Shown one piece after another: positions 29,831 to 38,318 of a stretch of 64,000 nt of DNA (positions are counted from its first letter, which is position 1; each line of letters begins with the position of its first letter). Made by a program: the position numbers and the translations under genes. The notes under the pieces were generated by a model. The model had not been told where the DNA came from. It searched no databases and saw only the letters and a program-made list of their open reading frames with translations. This DNA comes from Clavibacter michiganensis subsp. insidiosus. Lineage in GTDB: Bacteria > Actinomycetota > Actinomycetes > Actinomycetales > Microbacteriaceae. The stretch is taken from contig NZ_MZMO01000001.1 in assembly GCF_002240565.1 (NCBI RefSeq), positions 1,984,001 through 2,048,000 on the forward strand, in the 5' to 3' direction.

Positions 29831-30093
29831 TGCAGCTCGGCACGCGCTGGCCCGTCGGCGGCGTAGCCCCGGCGGACCTGCCCGAGGTCGTCCTCCTCGC
29901 CGTGAAGACGGTCGAGTCCGACGTCGTCGGCCTCGAGACCGACACCTCGCAGTGGCGCTGGACGCTCACGTGGCTCGAGCGGAAGCCCGTCGTCGAGCTC
30001 GACGACGGCACCGTGATCCGCTACGACCCGGTCGAGGACGCGGCGACCATCACGATCCCCGGCGAGTCGACGGACGACCCCTTCGACGACTGA
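29830..30093 (+). CDS. Small conserved-looking protein of unknown function
   Basis: An 87-residue acidic soluble protein (MQLGTRWPVGGVAPADLPEV...), with a Trp-rich middle (SQWRWTLTWLERKP) and an Asp-rich C-terminus (STDDPFDD). I recognise no domain. It is supported by the one-base TGATG overlap with the GNAT gene, strong codon bias, and its end just before the convergent methyltransferase. Confidence 0.75.
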   Translation: MQLGTRWPVGGVAPADLPEVVLLAVKTVESDVVGLETDTSQWRWTLTWLERKPVVELDDGTVIRYDPVEDAATITIPGESTDDPFDD

Positions 30094-30105
30094 CCGCACG
30101 CCGCG

Positions 30106-30909
30106 TCAGCGCCGGGCGAGGATCTCGCCGTGCGGCATCGCGAGGAAGCCGTCGTCGTCCGCGGCCCACTCCTGCCAGCCGGCGCGGATGGCCCGCAGGT
30201 CGTCGTCCGTCGCGAACCCGCCATCGCGGGCCTGCCCGGCGAACGCCGACGCGACCGCGCGGTCGGCCCACGCGCCGCCCCACCAGGCCCGCTCGTCATC
30301 CGAGGAGAAGCACCAGACGGACGCGCTCGACGCGATCTCCGTGAAGCCCGCCTCCCGCGCCCAGGCCTTCAGCCGGGATCCCGCGTCGGGCTCGCCGCCG
30401 TTCGCCCGGTGGACCGGCAGGTACACGTCCGCCCAGAGCCGCAGCCCGTCCGACTCGGGGAACAGCGCCACCTTCGAGTAGATGACGTCGCGCGCCGCCA
30501 CGAGCCCGCCGGGACGCGTGACGCGGCGCATCTCCGCCAGCGCGCGGACGGGATCGCCGACGTGCTGCAGCACCTGGTGCGCGTGGACGACGTCGAACGA
30601 CGCGTCCGCATAGGGCAGCCCGTACACGGATCCCGTGACGAACTCGACGTTCGCCGTGCCGCGCGACTCCGCGAGCTCGGCGGCCTGCCGCACGACGTCC
30701 TCGGACATGTCGAGGCCGACCACGCGCCCCGGCGCGACGAGGTCGGCGAGCTCGACCGTGATGGTGCCTGGACCGCTGCCGACGTCCAGCACGTCCAAGC
30801 CCGGGCGCAGGTGCGGTTCCAGGTAGGCGGCGGAGTTCCGGACGGTGCGCGCGCTGTGCACGCGGAGCACGCTCTCGTGGTGGCCGTGGGTGTATCGCTC
30901 GATCTTCAC
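30106..30909 (-). CDS. UbiE/Coq5-like SAM-dependent methyltransferase
   Basis: A 267-residue class I methyltransferase. SAM motifs: LDVLDVGSGPGTITVELA (about 38-55), VVGLDMS, ASFDVVHAHQVLQHV and MRRVTRPGGLVA. A C-terminal half with Trp-rich segments (ERAWWGGAWADRA) may bind the substrate, which is unknown. The start is GTG at 30909, preceded by TAGGCT with a six-base spacer, so it is probably leaderless. Before the IS insertion this gene and the oligopeptidase gene were divergent, with 39 bases between their start codons. Confidence 0.88.
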   Translation of the reverse strand: MKIERYTHGHHESVLRVHSARTVRNSAAYLEPHLRPGLDVLDVGSGPGTITVELADLVAPGRVVGLDMSEDVVRQAAELAESRGTANVEFVTGSVYGLPYADASFDVVHAHQVLQHVGDPVRALAEMRRVTRPGGLVAARDVIYSKVALFPESDGLRLWADVYLPVHRANGGEPDAGSRLKAWAREAGFTEIASSASVWCFSSDDERAWWGGAWADRAVASAFAGQARDGGFATDDDLRAIRAGWQEWAADDDGFLAMPHGEILARR

Positions 30910-30915
30910 CCTCCG

Positions 30916-30921
30916 AGCCTA
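30916..30921 (-). promoter_or_regulatory. Leaderless -10 element for the methyltransferase
   Basis: TAGGCT on the minus strand, six bases before the GTG at 30909. Its -35 position (about 30939-30944) now spans the left end of the IS element. Confidence 0.55.
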
Positions 30922-30934
30922 GGTCGCCGCCCGG

Positions 30935-30940
30935 CCTAGG
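30935..30940. repeat. Target-site duplication, left copy (CCTAGG)
   Basis: CCTAGG directly abuts the left end of the IS element and is repeated at 32009-32014. The NCTAGN form and 6-base length match the target known for IS481-family insertion. Confidence 0.85.
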
Positions 30941-32008
30941 TGTACTGAGTCATCACGTTGGTGACACTCGGGCCGCGGGCGTCAGCCCGTGGCTCGAGTG
31001 GATTCGTTCAGTGTTGTAGTGCTGGATCCACGGATCAAGGGCGTCGGTTCTGGCTTGGTTGCTGGTGAAGGGTTGCCGGTAGGCCCACTCGGTCGCGAGG
31101 GTGCGGTTGAAGCGTTCGACCTTGCCGTTCTGCCAGGGGCAGTGCGGGCGGATGAACTTCTGCCTCGCACCGAGCTGCGTGACCGCGTTCTGGAACGCGG
31201 CCGAGTGCCGGTAGGCGAACGCGTTGTCCGTCAGGACCCGTTCGATGCGGGTGATGCCGTGCTCGGCGAAGTACGCCGCGGCCCGGGTCAGGAACCCTGC
31301 CGCGGTCACGCCCTTCTCGTCCGGGTGGATCTCCGCGTAGGCGAGGCGGGTGTGGTCATCGACCACGGCGTGGACGTAATCGAACCCGATCCCACGACCA
31401 CGAACCTGTTCGCTGCGGCCATGCGCCCGCCAGCCGCCGCCGTCCGGGATCCGGCCGAGCTTCTTCACGTCGACGTGGATCAGGTCGCCGGGATGCTCAT
31501 GCTCGTACCGGTTTGCCGTCGACCGGGATGCCCGGATCACGGCCCCGGTGACGGGGTCCAACCATGCCAACGGCGGTGCCCCGTGCCGCCGCAGGACGCG
31601 GGAGATCGTGCGGGCTGGAACACCGGTCACCGGCGCCAACCGGGCAGGACCTGATCGCAATCGGGTCCTCGCTTCCACGACGGCTCGTTCTCGTTCCGGG
31701 CTCGTCCTCGTCGGCACCCGTCTCGGCCTCGAGGACCGGTCCGACAAGCCTTCGAAACCCTCGGACCGGAACCGATTCACCCACCGATGCGCGCACTGAC
31801 GCGACACACCGAGTTCGCGCGCGACATGCGAGACCCGCCGACGATCCTCGACCACCCGCCGCACGAGGAGAACCCTCCCGTGAACCGTCAGACGAGCATT
31901 AGCGTGGGACATCGAGGCCTCCTGGCAGTGGCAGAACTAGACAGCTCCATCAAGCCAGGAGGCCTCCTCACACGCCCCGAAGTGTCACCAACGTCATGGC
32001 CGGGTACA
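30941..32008 (-). mobile_element. IS481-family insertion sequence (IS1121-like), complete, 1068 bp
   Basis: Ends form 28-bp inverted repeats (30941-30968 and 31981-32008) with 23 matches: TGTAC, a diverged middle, then ACGTTGGTGACACT. A CCTAGG duplication flanks it. One intact transposase gene fills the element, so it could be active. IS481-type elements, including IS1121, are abundant in some Clavibacter; identity to IS1121 was not tested. It lies inside the shared promoter region of the methyltransferase and the oligopeptidase. Confidence 0.93.
30953..31912 (-). CDS. IS481-family DDE transposase
   Basis: A 319-residue transposase. N-terminal helix-turn-helix (VSHVARELGVSRQCAHRWVNR), a linker with a second DNA-binding helix, and an rve/RNase H-like core with the DDE triad: IHVDVKK (first Asp), VLTDNAFAYR (second Asp) and NGKVERFNRTL (Glu). 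It starts five bases after an AGGAGG site, and the stop lies inside the left inverted repeat. No frameshift or internal stop was seen. Confidence 0.95.
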   Translation of the reverse strand: MSHANARLTVHGRVLLVRRVVEDRRRVSHVARELGVSRQCAHRWVNRFRSEGFEGLSDRSSRPRRVPTRTSPERERAVVEARTRLRSGPARLAPVTGVPARTISRVLRRHGAPPLAWLDPVTGAVIRASRSTANRYEHEHPGDLIHVDVKKLGRIPDGGGWRAHGRSEQVRGRGIGFDYVHAVVDDHTRLAYAEIHPDEKGVTAAGFLTRAAAYFAEHGITRIERVLTDNAFAYRHSAAFQNAVTQLGARQKFIRPHCPWQNGKVERFNRTLATEWAYRQPFTSNQARTDALDPWIQHYNTERIHSSHGLTPAARVSPT

Positions 32009-32014
32009 CCTAGG
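32009..32014. repeat. Target-site duplication, right copy (CCTAGG)
   Basis: Second CCTAGG, abutting the right end of the IS. It supplies TAGG of the -10 hexamer TAGGCT of the oligopeptidase gene. Confidence 0.85.
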
Positions 32015-32016
32015 CT
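32011..32016 (+). promoter_or_regulatory. Leaderless -10 element for the oligopeptidase gene
   Basis: TAGGCT lies six bases before the ATG at 32023. The bases upstream, including any -35, now come from the right end of the IS element. Confidence 0.55.
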
Positions 32017-32022
32017 CGGAAC

Positions 32023-34086
32023 ATGACGACGCCCGCGAACCCCTTCCTCGAACCGAGCTCCCTCCCCTCCGGCATGCCGCCCTTCGCCGACATCCGCGAG
32101 GAGCACTTCCGCCCCGCGTTCGAGGCGGGCATCGCCGAGCACCTGGCGGAGGTCCGCGCCATCGCGGAGTCGACCGAGCCCCCGACGTTCGAGAACACGC
32201 TCGTCGCGCTCGAGCGGTCCGGCCGGATCCTCGACCGCGTCGGCCACGTCTTCTTCACCCTCACCTCGTCCGACAGCTCCCCCTTCACGCGCGAGCTCGA
32301 GGCGGAGATCGCCCCCGAGCTCGCCGCGCACGAGGACGCGATCCGCCTCGACTCCGCGCTCTACGCCCGCATCCGCGCCGTCCACGACGCGCGCCACGAG
32401 TCGGGCCTCGACGCGGAGTCCGTCTACCTCGTCGAGCGCTACCTGGCCGAGTTCACGATCGCGGGCGCGGGCCTCGACGACGACGCGAAGGACCGCCTCC
32501 GCGACCTCAACCGCCGCCTGTCGGTGCTCACCACGCGCTTCGAGTCGAACCTGCTCGAGGACACCAACGACCTCGCGGTCGTCGTCGACGATCCGGCCGA
32601 GCTCGACGGCCTGGGCGCGGGCGCCATCGCGGCCGCCGCGCAGGCCGCCACCGACCGAGGCCTCGACAGGAAGCACCTCATCACGCTGGTGCTGCCGACC
32701 GGCCACCCGTACCTGTCGCAGCTGGCGGACCGGGGCCTCCGCCAGCGGATCATGGACGCGTCGCTCGCCCGCGGCGCACGGGACAACGAGCACGACAACC
32801 GTCCGCTGGTGCTCGAGATCACCCGCCTCCGCGCCGAGCGCGCCGCCCTCCTCGGCTTCCCGACCCACGCCGCCGCGGTCACCGCCGACCAGACGGCCCG
32901 CACTCCCGAGGCCGTCGCCGACATGCTCGGCCGCCTCGCCCCGGCCGCGGCCCGCAACGCCCGCGCCGAGGCCGTCGAGCTGCAGCGCGTGATCGACCGC
33001 ACGCAGGAGGAGCGCGGCGAGCCGACGTTCGAGCTCGCCGCCTGGGACTGGGCGTTCTACAGCGAGAAGGTGCGCACGGAGCGCTACGACGTCGACACCG
33101 AGCGCATGCGCCCCTACCTCGAGGCGGAGCGCGTCCTCCATGACGGCGTGTTCCGTGCCGCGACCGCGCTCTACGGCGTCACCTTCGCCGAGCGCGACGA
33201 CATCGTCGCGTACCACCCGGACGCGCGCGTCTTCGAGGTGCGCGACGAGGACGGCTCGCCCGTCGGCCTGTACGTCCTCGACCTGCACACGCGCGACTCG
33301 AAGCGCGGTGGCGCGTGGATGAACCCGCTCATCTCGCAGAGCGCCCTCCTCGACACGCCCACGGTCGTGCTGAACAACCTCAACGTCCCGAAGCCGCCCG
33401 CCGGCCAGCCCACGCTCCTCAGCTACGACGAGACGAACACGCTCTTCCACGAGTTCGGCCACGCGCTGCACGGCCTCTTCGCCCGCGTGACCTACCCGCG
33501 CTTCGCCGGTACGAGCGTGTTCCGCGACTTCGTCGAGTTCCCCAGCCAGGTGAACGAGATGTGGATGCTGTGGCCCGAGATCCTCGCCTCCTACGCCGTG
33601 CACCACGAGACGGGTGAGCCCATGCCCGACGACCTCGTCGCCGCCGTGCAGGCCTCCTCCGCGTTCAACGAGGGCTTCCTCACGAGCGAGTACCTGGGTG
33701 CCGCGCTCCTCGACCAGGCGTGGCACCGGATCGGCGTCGACGACGACGTGGAGGACGTCGACGTGTTCCAGGCCGAGGCCCTCGCCGCCGTGGGGCTCGA
33801 CGTCCCGGCCGTCCTCCCCCGCTACGCGTCGAGCTACTTCCAGCACACCTTCGCGGGCGGCTACGACGCCGGCTACTACTCCTACATCTGGAGCGAGGTG
33901 CTCGACGCCGACACCGTCAGGTGGTTCCACGAGAACGGCGGCCTCACGCGCGAGAACGGCGACCGGTTCCGCGCGCGGCTCCTCGGCGTCGGCGGCTCGA
34001 AGGACCCGCTGGAGGCCTACCGCGACTTCCGCGGCCGCGACGCGGTGATCGAGCCGCTGCTCGCGCGCCGGGGCCTCGCCGACTGA
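32023..34086 (+). CDS. M3 family oligopeptidase (PrlC/Dcp type)
   Basis: Cytoplasmic zinc metallopeptidase that degrades short peptides. At 687 residues it has the normal length for the family. The zinc site HEFGHALHGLF is followed by the third ligand region FRDFVEFPSQVNE, and the C-terminal GYDAGYYSYIWSEVLDAD matches the substrate-binding Tyr-rich segment of M3 enzymes. The DCP and PrlC subfamilies cannot be separated by eye. Only eight bases separate the IS duplication from the ATG, so expression depends on what the IS end supplies. Confidence 0.93.
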   Translation: MTTPANPFLEPSSLPSGMPPFADIREEHFRPAFEAGIAEHLAEVRAIAESTEPPTFENTLVALERSGRILDRVGHVFFTLTSSDSSPFTRELEAEIAPELAAHEDAIRLDSALYARIRAVHDARHESGLDAESVYLVERYLAEFTIAGAGLDDDAKDRLRDLNRRLSVLTTRFESNLLEDTNDLAVVVDDPAELDGLGAGAIAAAAQAATDRGLDRKHLITLVLPTGHPYLSQLADRGLRQRIMDASLARGARDNEHDNRPLVLEITRLRAERAALLGFPTHAAAVTADQTARTPEAVADMLGRLAPAAARNARAEAVELQRVIDRTQEERGEPTFELAAWDWAFYSEKVRTERYDVDTERMRPYLEAERVLHDGVFRAATALYGVTFAERDDIVAYHPDARVFEVRDEDGSPVGLYVLDLHTRDSKRGGAWMNPLISQSALLDTPTVVLNNLNVPKPPAGQPTLLSYDETNTLFHEFGHALHGLFARVTYPRFAGTSVFRDFVEFPSQVNEMWMLWPEILASYAVHHETGEPMPDDLVAAVQASSAFNEGFLTSEYLGAALLDQAWHRIGVDDDVEDVDVFQAEALAAVGLDVPAVLPRYASSYFQHTFAGGYDAGYYSYIWSEVLDADTVRWFHENGGLTRENGDRFRARLLGVGGSKDPLEAYRDFRGRDAVIEPLLARRGLAD

Positions 34087-34100
34087 CCCCGCCCCGCACG

Positions 34101-34140
34101 ACGAGAGCGCCGCGCCCCTCACGGGGTGCGGCGCTCTCGT
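34101..34140. terminator. Bidirectional terminator between oligopeptidase gene and clpX
   Basis: A 13-bp perfect outer stem (34101-34113 with 34128-34140) continues through a GU pair into an inner 4-bp CCCC/GGGG stem with loop tcac. It separates convergent genes. Confidence 0.82.
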
Positions 34141-34162
34141 CATCTCCCGGCGAGGGGCTCGA

Positions 34163-35443
34163 TCAGGCGGACTTCTCCGCGCGGAGCATCGACGCGCGCG
34201 GCACGATGGTGGGCGCGGCGTTCTGCACGACCGACTCGCGGGTGATGACCACACGACCCACCTCGTCGTCCGAGGGGATGTCGAACATGATCGGCCCGAG
34301 CACCTCCTCGAGGATGGCGCGCAGGCCCCGGGCGCCCGTCTGCCGGAGGACGGCCAGGTCGGCGATCGACTCGAGGGCGCCCTGCTCGAACTCCAGCTCC
34401 ACGCCGTCGAGCTCGAACATGCGCTGGTACTGGCGGACGAGCGCGTTGCGCGGCTTGGTGAGGATCTCCATGAGCGCGCGCTGGTCGAGCTGCGTCACCG
34501 TCGTGACGACGGGGAGGCGCCCGATGAACTCGGGGATGAGCCCGAACTTGTGCAGGTCCTCCGGCAGCACCTCGCCGAACACGTCGGCGTTGACGTCCTT
34601 GCGGTGCAGCGGGGCGCCGAAGCCGATGCCCTTCTTGCCCGCGCGCTGGCTGATGATGTCCTCGAGCCCGGCGAAGGCGCCCGCGACGATGAACAGCACG
34701 TTGGTCGTGTCGACCTGGATGAACTCCTGGTGCGGGTGCTTGCGTCCGCCCTGCGGCGGGACCGAGGCGACCGTGCCCTCGAGGATCTTCAGCAGCGCCT
34801 GCTGCACGCCCTCGCCCGACACGTCGCGCGTGATGCTCGGGTTCTCCGCCTTGCGGGCGATCTTGTCGACCTCGTCGATGTAGATGATCCCGGTCTCGGC
34901 GCGCTTCACGTCGTAGTCCGCGGCCTGGATGAGCTTGAGGAGGATGTTCTCCACGTCCTCGCCGACGTAGCCCGCCTCGGTGAGGGCGGTCGCGTCCGCG
35001 ACCGCGAAGGGCACGTTCAGCCGCTTCGCCAGCGTCTGCGCCAGGTAGGTCTTGCCGCAGCCGGTGGGCCCGATGAGGAGGATGTTGCTCTTGGCGATCT
35101 CGATCTCGTCGCCCACGGTCTCCGCCGGCCCGATCGTGCTGACGGCTCGGACGCGCTTGTAGTGGTTGTAGACCGCGACGGACAGCGCGCGCTTGGCGGC
35201 CTCCTGCCCGATGACGTACTCGTCGAGGAAGCCGAAGATCTCCTTCGGCTTCGGGAGGTCGAACTCGCCGGTGGTCTCCTCGCTGGCCTCGGCCAGGCGC
35301 TCCTCGATGATCTCGTTGCAGAGCTCCACGCACTCGTCGCAGATGTAGACGCCCGGTCCCGCGATCAGCTGCTGGACCTGCTTCTGGCTCTTCCCGCAGA
35401 AGGAGCACTTGAGCAGATCCGCGCTCTCGCCGATGCGTGCCAT
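34163..35443 (-). CDS. clpX: ClpX, ATP-binding subunit of the Clp protease
   Basis: AAA+ unfoldase that feeds substrates to ClpP. The 426-residue protein has the C4 zinc finger (KCSFCGKSQ and [10 protein letters not shown]), Walker A GPTGCGKT, the pore loop GYVGED, Walker [11 protein letters not shown] and a C-terminal region with [11 protein letters not shown] (sensor 2). The start at 35443 ([12 protein letters not shown]) is preceded by GGAGG with a six-base gap; an upstream ATG at 35500 was rejected. In many actinobacteria clpX directly follows clpP1-clpP2; here sfnG intervenes on the opposite strand. Confidence 0.96.
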   Translation of the reverse strand: MARIGESADLLKCSFCGKSQKQVQQLIAGPGVYICDECVELCNEIIEERLAEASEETTGEFDLPKPKEIFGFLDEYVIGQEAAKRALSVAVYNHYKRVRAVSTIGPAETVGDEIEIAKSNILLIGPTGCGKTYLAQTLAKRLNVPFAVADATALTEAGYVGEDVENILLKLIQAADYDVKRAETGIIYIDEVDKIARKAENPSITRDVSGEGVQQALLKILEGTVASVPPQGGRKHPHQEFIQVDTTNVLFIVAGAFAGLEDIISQRAGKKGIGFGAPLHRKDVNADVFGEVLPEDLHKFGLIPEFIGRLPVVTTVTQLDQRALMEILTKPRNALVRQYQRMFELDGVELEFEQGALESIADLAVLRQTGARGLRAILEEVLGPIMFDIPSDDEVGRVVITRESVVQNAAPTIVPRASMLRAEKSA

Positions 35444-35611
35444 GAATTCCTCCCCGGAAACCGTGCGATGTGGAACGAGCCTAACCCGAGCGCCCGACAT
35501 CTTCCGGACCCCTGGGGGCGCGGCCCGTCGGAGGACCCGATGTGCGACACTCCGCCGTCACACTGCGCAACACGAGGGAACGCTCCCGGCTGCGTCGCCC
35601 ACCATGTCCGC

Positions 35612-36754
35612 ATGACAGACGACACCCCTGCCGCATCCCCCGACGCGCTGTCCTTCGCCTACTGGGTCCCGAACGTCTCGGGCGGCCTCGTGACGAGCGA
35701 CATCGAGCAGCGCACCCACTTCGACTTCGACTTCAACGTCCGCGTGGCGCAGCTCGCCGAGCGCAACGGCTTCGACTACGCACTGAGCCAGGTGCGGTAC
35801 GCCGCGTCCTACGGCGCCGACCAGCAGCACGAGTCGACGTCGTTCTCGCTCGGCCTCCTGCTCGCCACGGAGCGGCTCAAGGTGATCGCGGCCGTGCACC
35901 CGGGGCTCTGGCATCCGGGAGTGCTGGCCAAGTGGATCATCACGGCCGACCACATGTCGCACGGGCGCGCCGCCGTGAACGTCGTGTCCGGGTGGCTGAA
36001 GGACGAGTTCGTCGGGTTCGGCGAGCCGTGGCTCGAGCACGGGGAGCGCTACCGCCGCACCGAGGAGTTCATCCGCGTGCTCCGCGGCCTCTGGACGGAG
36101 AAGGACTTTACGCACCTGGGCGACTTCTACCGGATCCACGACTTCACGCTCAAGCCGCCGCCCGTCGACGTGCCCGGCCGCGCGCACCCGGAGATCTTCA
36201 TGGGCGGCAACAGCACGGACGCCCGCGAGATGGGAGGCCGCGTCACCGACTGGTACTTCTCCAACGGCAAGGACTTCGCGGGCTTCGAGGAGCAGCGTGC
36301 CGACGTGCTCGCCTCGGCGCGCGCCGTCGGCCGCACCGAGCGGGTCAGGTTCGGCCTCAACGGCTTCGTCATCGCGCGCGACACCGAGCAGGAGGCGCAG
36401 GACGTGCTCGAGGAGATCATCGCGAAGGCGAACCCCGACGCCGTCGAGGGCTTCCGCCAGGCGGTCAAGCAGGCGGGCGCGTCCACCGGGGACGGCAAGG
36501 GCATGTGGTCGGACTCCACCTTCCGCGACCTCGTGCAGTACAACGACGGCTTCCGCACGGGCCTCATCGGCACGCCGGAGCAGATCGCGCGCCGCATGAT
36601 CGAGTACCGCAAGCGCGGGGTCGACCTGCTGCTCCTCGGATTCCTGCACTACCTCGAGGACATCGAGCAGTTCGGCACGCAGGTGCTGCCGATCGTGCGG
36701 GAGCTCGAGCGGGAGGCGATCGAGCGGGGCGAGCTGCGGGAGCCCGCCGCCTGA
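35612..36754 (+). CDS. sfnG: Dimethyl sulfone monooxygenase SfnG-like, FMN/luciferase family
   Basis: FMNH2-dependent enzyme that oxidises dimethyl sulfone to methanesulfinate in sulfur scavenging. The 380-residue protein starts its fold with FAYWVPNVSGGLVTSDIEQRT, a family-typical opening, and continues with VNVVSGWLKDEFVGFGEPW, HPEIFMGGNSTDAREMG and GTPEQIARRMIEYRKRG. The start at 35612 (MTDDTPAAS) fits; an earlier ATG at 35538 would add Cys/His-rich unlikely sequence. No flavin reductase or other sulfur-starvation gene lies nearby, so physiological use is uncertain. It interrupts the clpX-clpP cluster. Confidence 0.85.
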   Translation: MTDDTPAASPDALSFAYWVPNVSGGLVTSDIEQRTHFDFDFNVRVAQLAERNGFDYALSQVRYAASYGADQQHESTSFSLGLLLATERLKVIAAVHPGLWHPGVLAKWIITADHMSHGRAAVNVVSGWLKDEFVGFGEPWLEHGERYRRTEEFIRVLRGLWTEKDFTHLGDFYRIHDFTLKPPPVDVPGRAHPEIFMGGNSTDAREMGGRVTDWYFSNGKDFAGFEEQRADVLASARAVGRTERVRFGLNGFVIARDTEQEAQDVLEEIIAKANPDAVEGFRQAVKQAGASTGDGKGMWSDSTFRDLVQYNDGFRTGLIGTPEQIARRMIEYRKRGVDLLLLGFLHYLEDIEQFGTQVLPIVRELEREAIERGELREPAA

Positions 36755-36769
36755 TCCACCCGGCACGCG

Positions 36770-36803
36770 GAAGGGGCGATCGGCATCAGCCGACCGCCCC
36801 TTC
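36770..36803. terminator. Bidirectional terminator between sfnG and clpP2
   Basis: A 15-bp stem with a single A/C mismatch (36770-36784 with 36789-36803) and loop atca, between convergent genes. Confidence 0.8.
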
Positions 36804-36815
36804 GTCCGTGCGGGC

Positions 36816-37496
36816 CTAGCGGGCGGGGATCGCCGCCGTCAGGTTCTTGCGCGAGGTGAGCACCTGGTCGATGAGGCCGTACTCCAGCGCCTCGTCCGCG
36901 CCGAGGATCTTGTCGCGCTCGATGTCGCGGTTGATCTGGTCGCGGTCGCGCTTGGTGTGCTTCGCGAGCGTGTCCTCGAGCCAGGAGCGCATGCGCATGA
37001 TCTCCGCGGCCTGGATCTCGATGTCGGAGGCCTGGCCGCCGCTGGACTCGCCCGTGGCGGGCTGGTGGATGAGCACGCGGGCGTTCGGGAGCGCGAGGCG
37101 CTTGCCGGGCGCACCGCCCGCGAGCAGCACGGCGGCGGCCGAGGCCGCCTGACCGAGGCACACCGTCTGGATCTGCGGCGAGACGTACTGCATCGTGTCG
37201 TAGATGGCGGTCATGGCCGTGAACGAGCCGCCGGGCGAGTTGATGTACATGACTATGTCGCGGTCGGGGTCCATCGACTCGAGCACGAGCAGCTGGGCCA
37301 TGACGTCGTCGGCCGACGCGTCGTCGACCTGCACGCCGAGGAAGATGATGCGGTCCTCGAAGAGCTTCGCGTACGGGTCCTGGCGCTTGTAGCCGTAGGC
37401 CGTGCGCTCCTCGAAGCTGGGGAGGATGTACCGCGACGACGGGCTCGTGGCGGTGGAGCCGGCGCCGCGGGCGCCGCCGAAGGTGGGGAATTCCAT
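36816..37496 (-). CDS. clpP2: ClpP protease subunit, ClpP2-like
   Basis: Serine protease subunit of the Clp complex. At 226 residues it has a longer N-terminus than ClpP1 ([39 protein letters not shown]). The catalytic Ser sits in [14 protein letters not shown] and the His in [14 protein letters not shown]. Actinobacteria need two different ClpP subunits that form a mixed tetradecamer. It is the second gene of the clpP1-clpP2 operon, 36 bases after clpP1. Subunit numbering follows the Mycobacterium order. Confidence 0.93.
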   Translation of the reverse strand: MEFPTFGGARGAGSTATSPSSRYILPSFEERTAYGYKRQDPYAKLFEDRIIFLGVQVDDASADDVMAQLLVLESMDPDRDIVMYINSPGGSFTAMTAIYDTMQYVSPQIQTVCLGQAASAAAVLLAGGAPGKRLALPNARVLIHQPATGESSGGQASDIEIQAAEIMRMRSWLEDTLAKHTKRDRDQINRDIERDKILGADEALEYGLIDQVLTSRKNLTAAIPAR

Positions 37497-37532
37497 GTTC
37501 TTCTTCTCTGCCTGTCTCTTCTGTCGCGGGCT

Positions 37533-38120
37533 CTAGGAGGTCTCGGTGCCGCCGCCGCCGACGACGTCGGTCGCGGATTCGCGGATGTGGTCGACGAAGC
37601 CGTACTCGAGGGCCTCCTGGGCGGTGAACCAGCGGTCGCGGTCGCCGTCCTCGTTGATCTGCTCGACGGTCTTGCCGGTCTGGCCCGCGGTGATCTCGGC
37701 GAGCCGGTGCTTCATCGCGAGGATGAGCTGGGCCTGCGTCTGGATGTCGCTCGAGGTGCCGCCGAAGCCACCGCTCGGCTGGTGCAGGAGCACGCGGGCG
37801 TTGGGCGTGATGTACCGCTTGCCCTTCGTGCCGCTCGTGAGGAGCAGCTGGCCCATGGAGGCGGCCATTCCGATGCCGACGGTGACGATGTCGTTGGGGA
37901 CGAACTGCATGGTGTCGTAGATGGCCATTCCCGCCGTGACGGAACCGCCGGGCGAGTTGATGTAGAGGAAGATGTCCTTCTCGGTGTCCTCCGCCGCCAG
38001 CAGCAGGATCTTCGCGCAGATCTCGTTCGCGTTGTCGTCGCGGACCTCGGATCCGAGCCAGATGATGCGGTCCTTCAGCAGTCGGTCAAAAACACCGGGT
38101 ACCAGTGTCGGTTCGGCCAT
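37533..38120 (-). CDS. clpP1: ClpP protease subunit, ClpP1-like
   Basis: First ClpP subunit of the pair, 195 residues from the Met at 38120 ([11 protein letters not shown]), which has a GGGAG site eight bases upstream; a Met five codons earlier lacks one. The catalytic Ser sits in [13 protein letters not shown] and the His in [14 protein letters not shown]. It is downstream of tig on the same strand and separated from it by the tig terminator, so it has its own promoter. Confidence 0.95.
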   Translation of the reverse strand: MAEPTLVPGVFDRLLKDRIIWLGSEVRDDNANEICAKILLLAAEDTEKDIFLYINSPGGSVTAGMAIYDTMQFVPNDIVTVGIGMAASMGQLLLTSGTKGKRYITPNARVLLHQPSGGFGGTSSDIQTQAQLILAMKHRLAEITAGQTGKTVEQINEDGDRDRWFTAQEALEYGFVDHIRESATDVVGGGGTETS

Positions 38121-38133
38121 TGTTCGAGCTCCC

Positions 38134-38163
38134 ATTCATTCGTCGCTTCGAGTCATGAATCTA
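38134..38163 (-). promoter_or_regulatory. clpP promoter region with inverted repeat
   Basis: TAGATT (38163-38158) is a likely -10 for clpP1-clpP2. It overlaps the end of an inverted repeat ATTCAT-N15-ATGAAT (38134-38160) that would cover the transcription start. It could be an operator for a stress regulator. I could not match it to a reported ClgR or HspR site. Confidence 0.4.
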
Positions 38164-38197
38164 TCGGAGCGGATCCGCCCCGACGCCCGTGTTCGCC

Positions 38198-38241
38198 GCG
38201 GGCGGAGAGCGCAGCCGCCGCGGGCGGAGAGCGCAGCCGCC
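38198..38241. repeat. 22-bp perfect tandem duplication
   Basis: Two identical 22-base units (38198-38219 and 38220-38241) starting gcgggcggagagcgcag lie between the tig terminator and the clpP1 promoter. They code for nothing recognisable. Confidence 0.85.
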
Positions 38242-38249
38242 GCACGCGC

Positions 38250-38283
38250 GAGGGCCCGGGGAGCTGATGCTCCCCGGGCCCTC
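38250..38283 (-). terminator. tig terminator
   Basis: Perfect 14-bp stem (38250-38263 with 38270-38283) and loop ctgatg, 36 bases after the tig stop. Confidence 0.85.
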
Positions 38284-38318
38284 GTGTCGCTGCCCGTCGA
38301 GACGGGCGGCGGTGGCTG

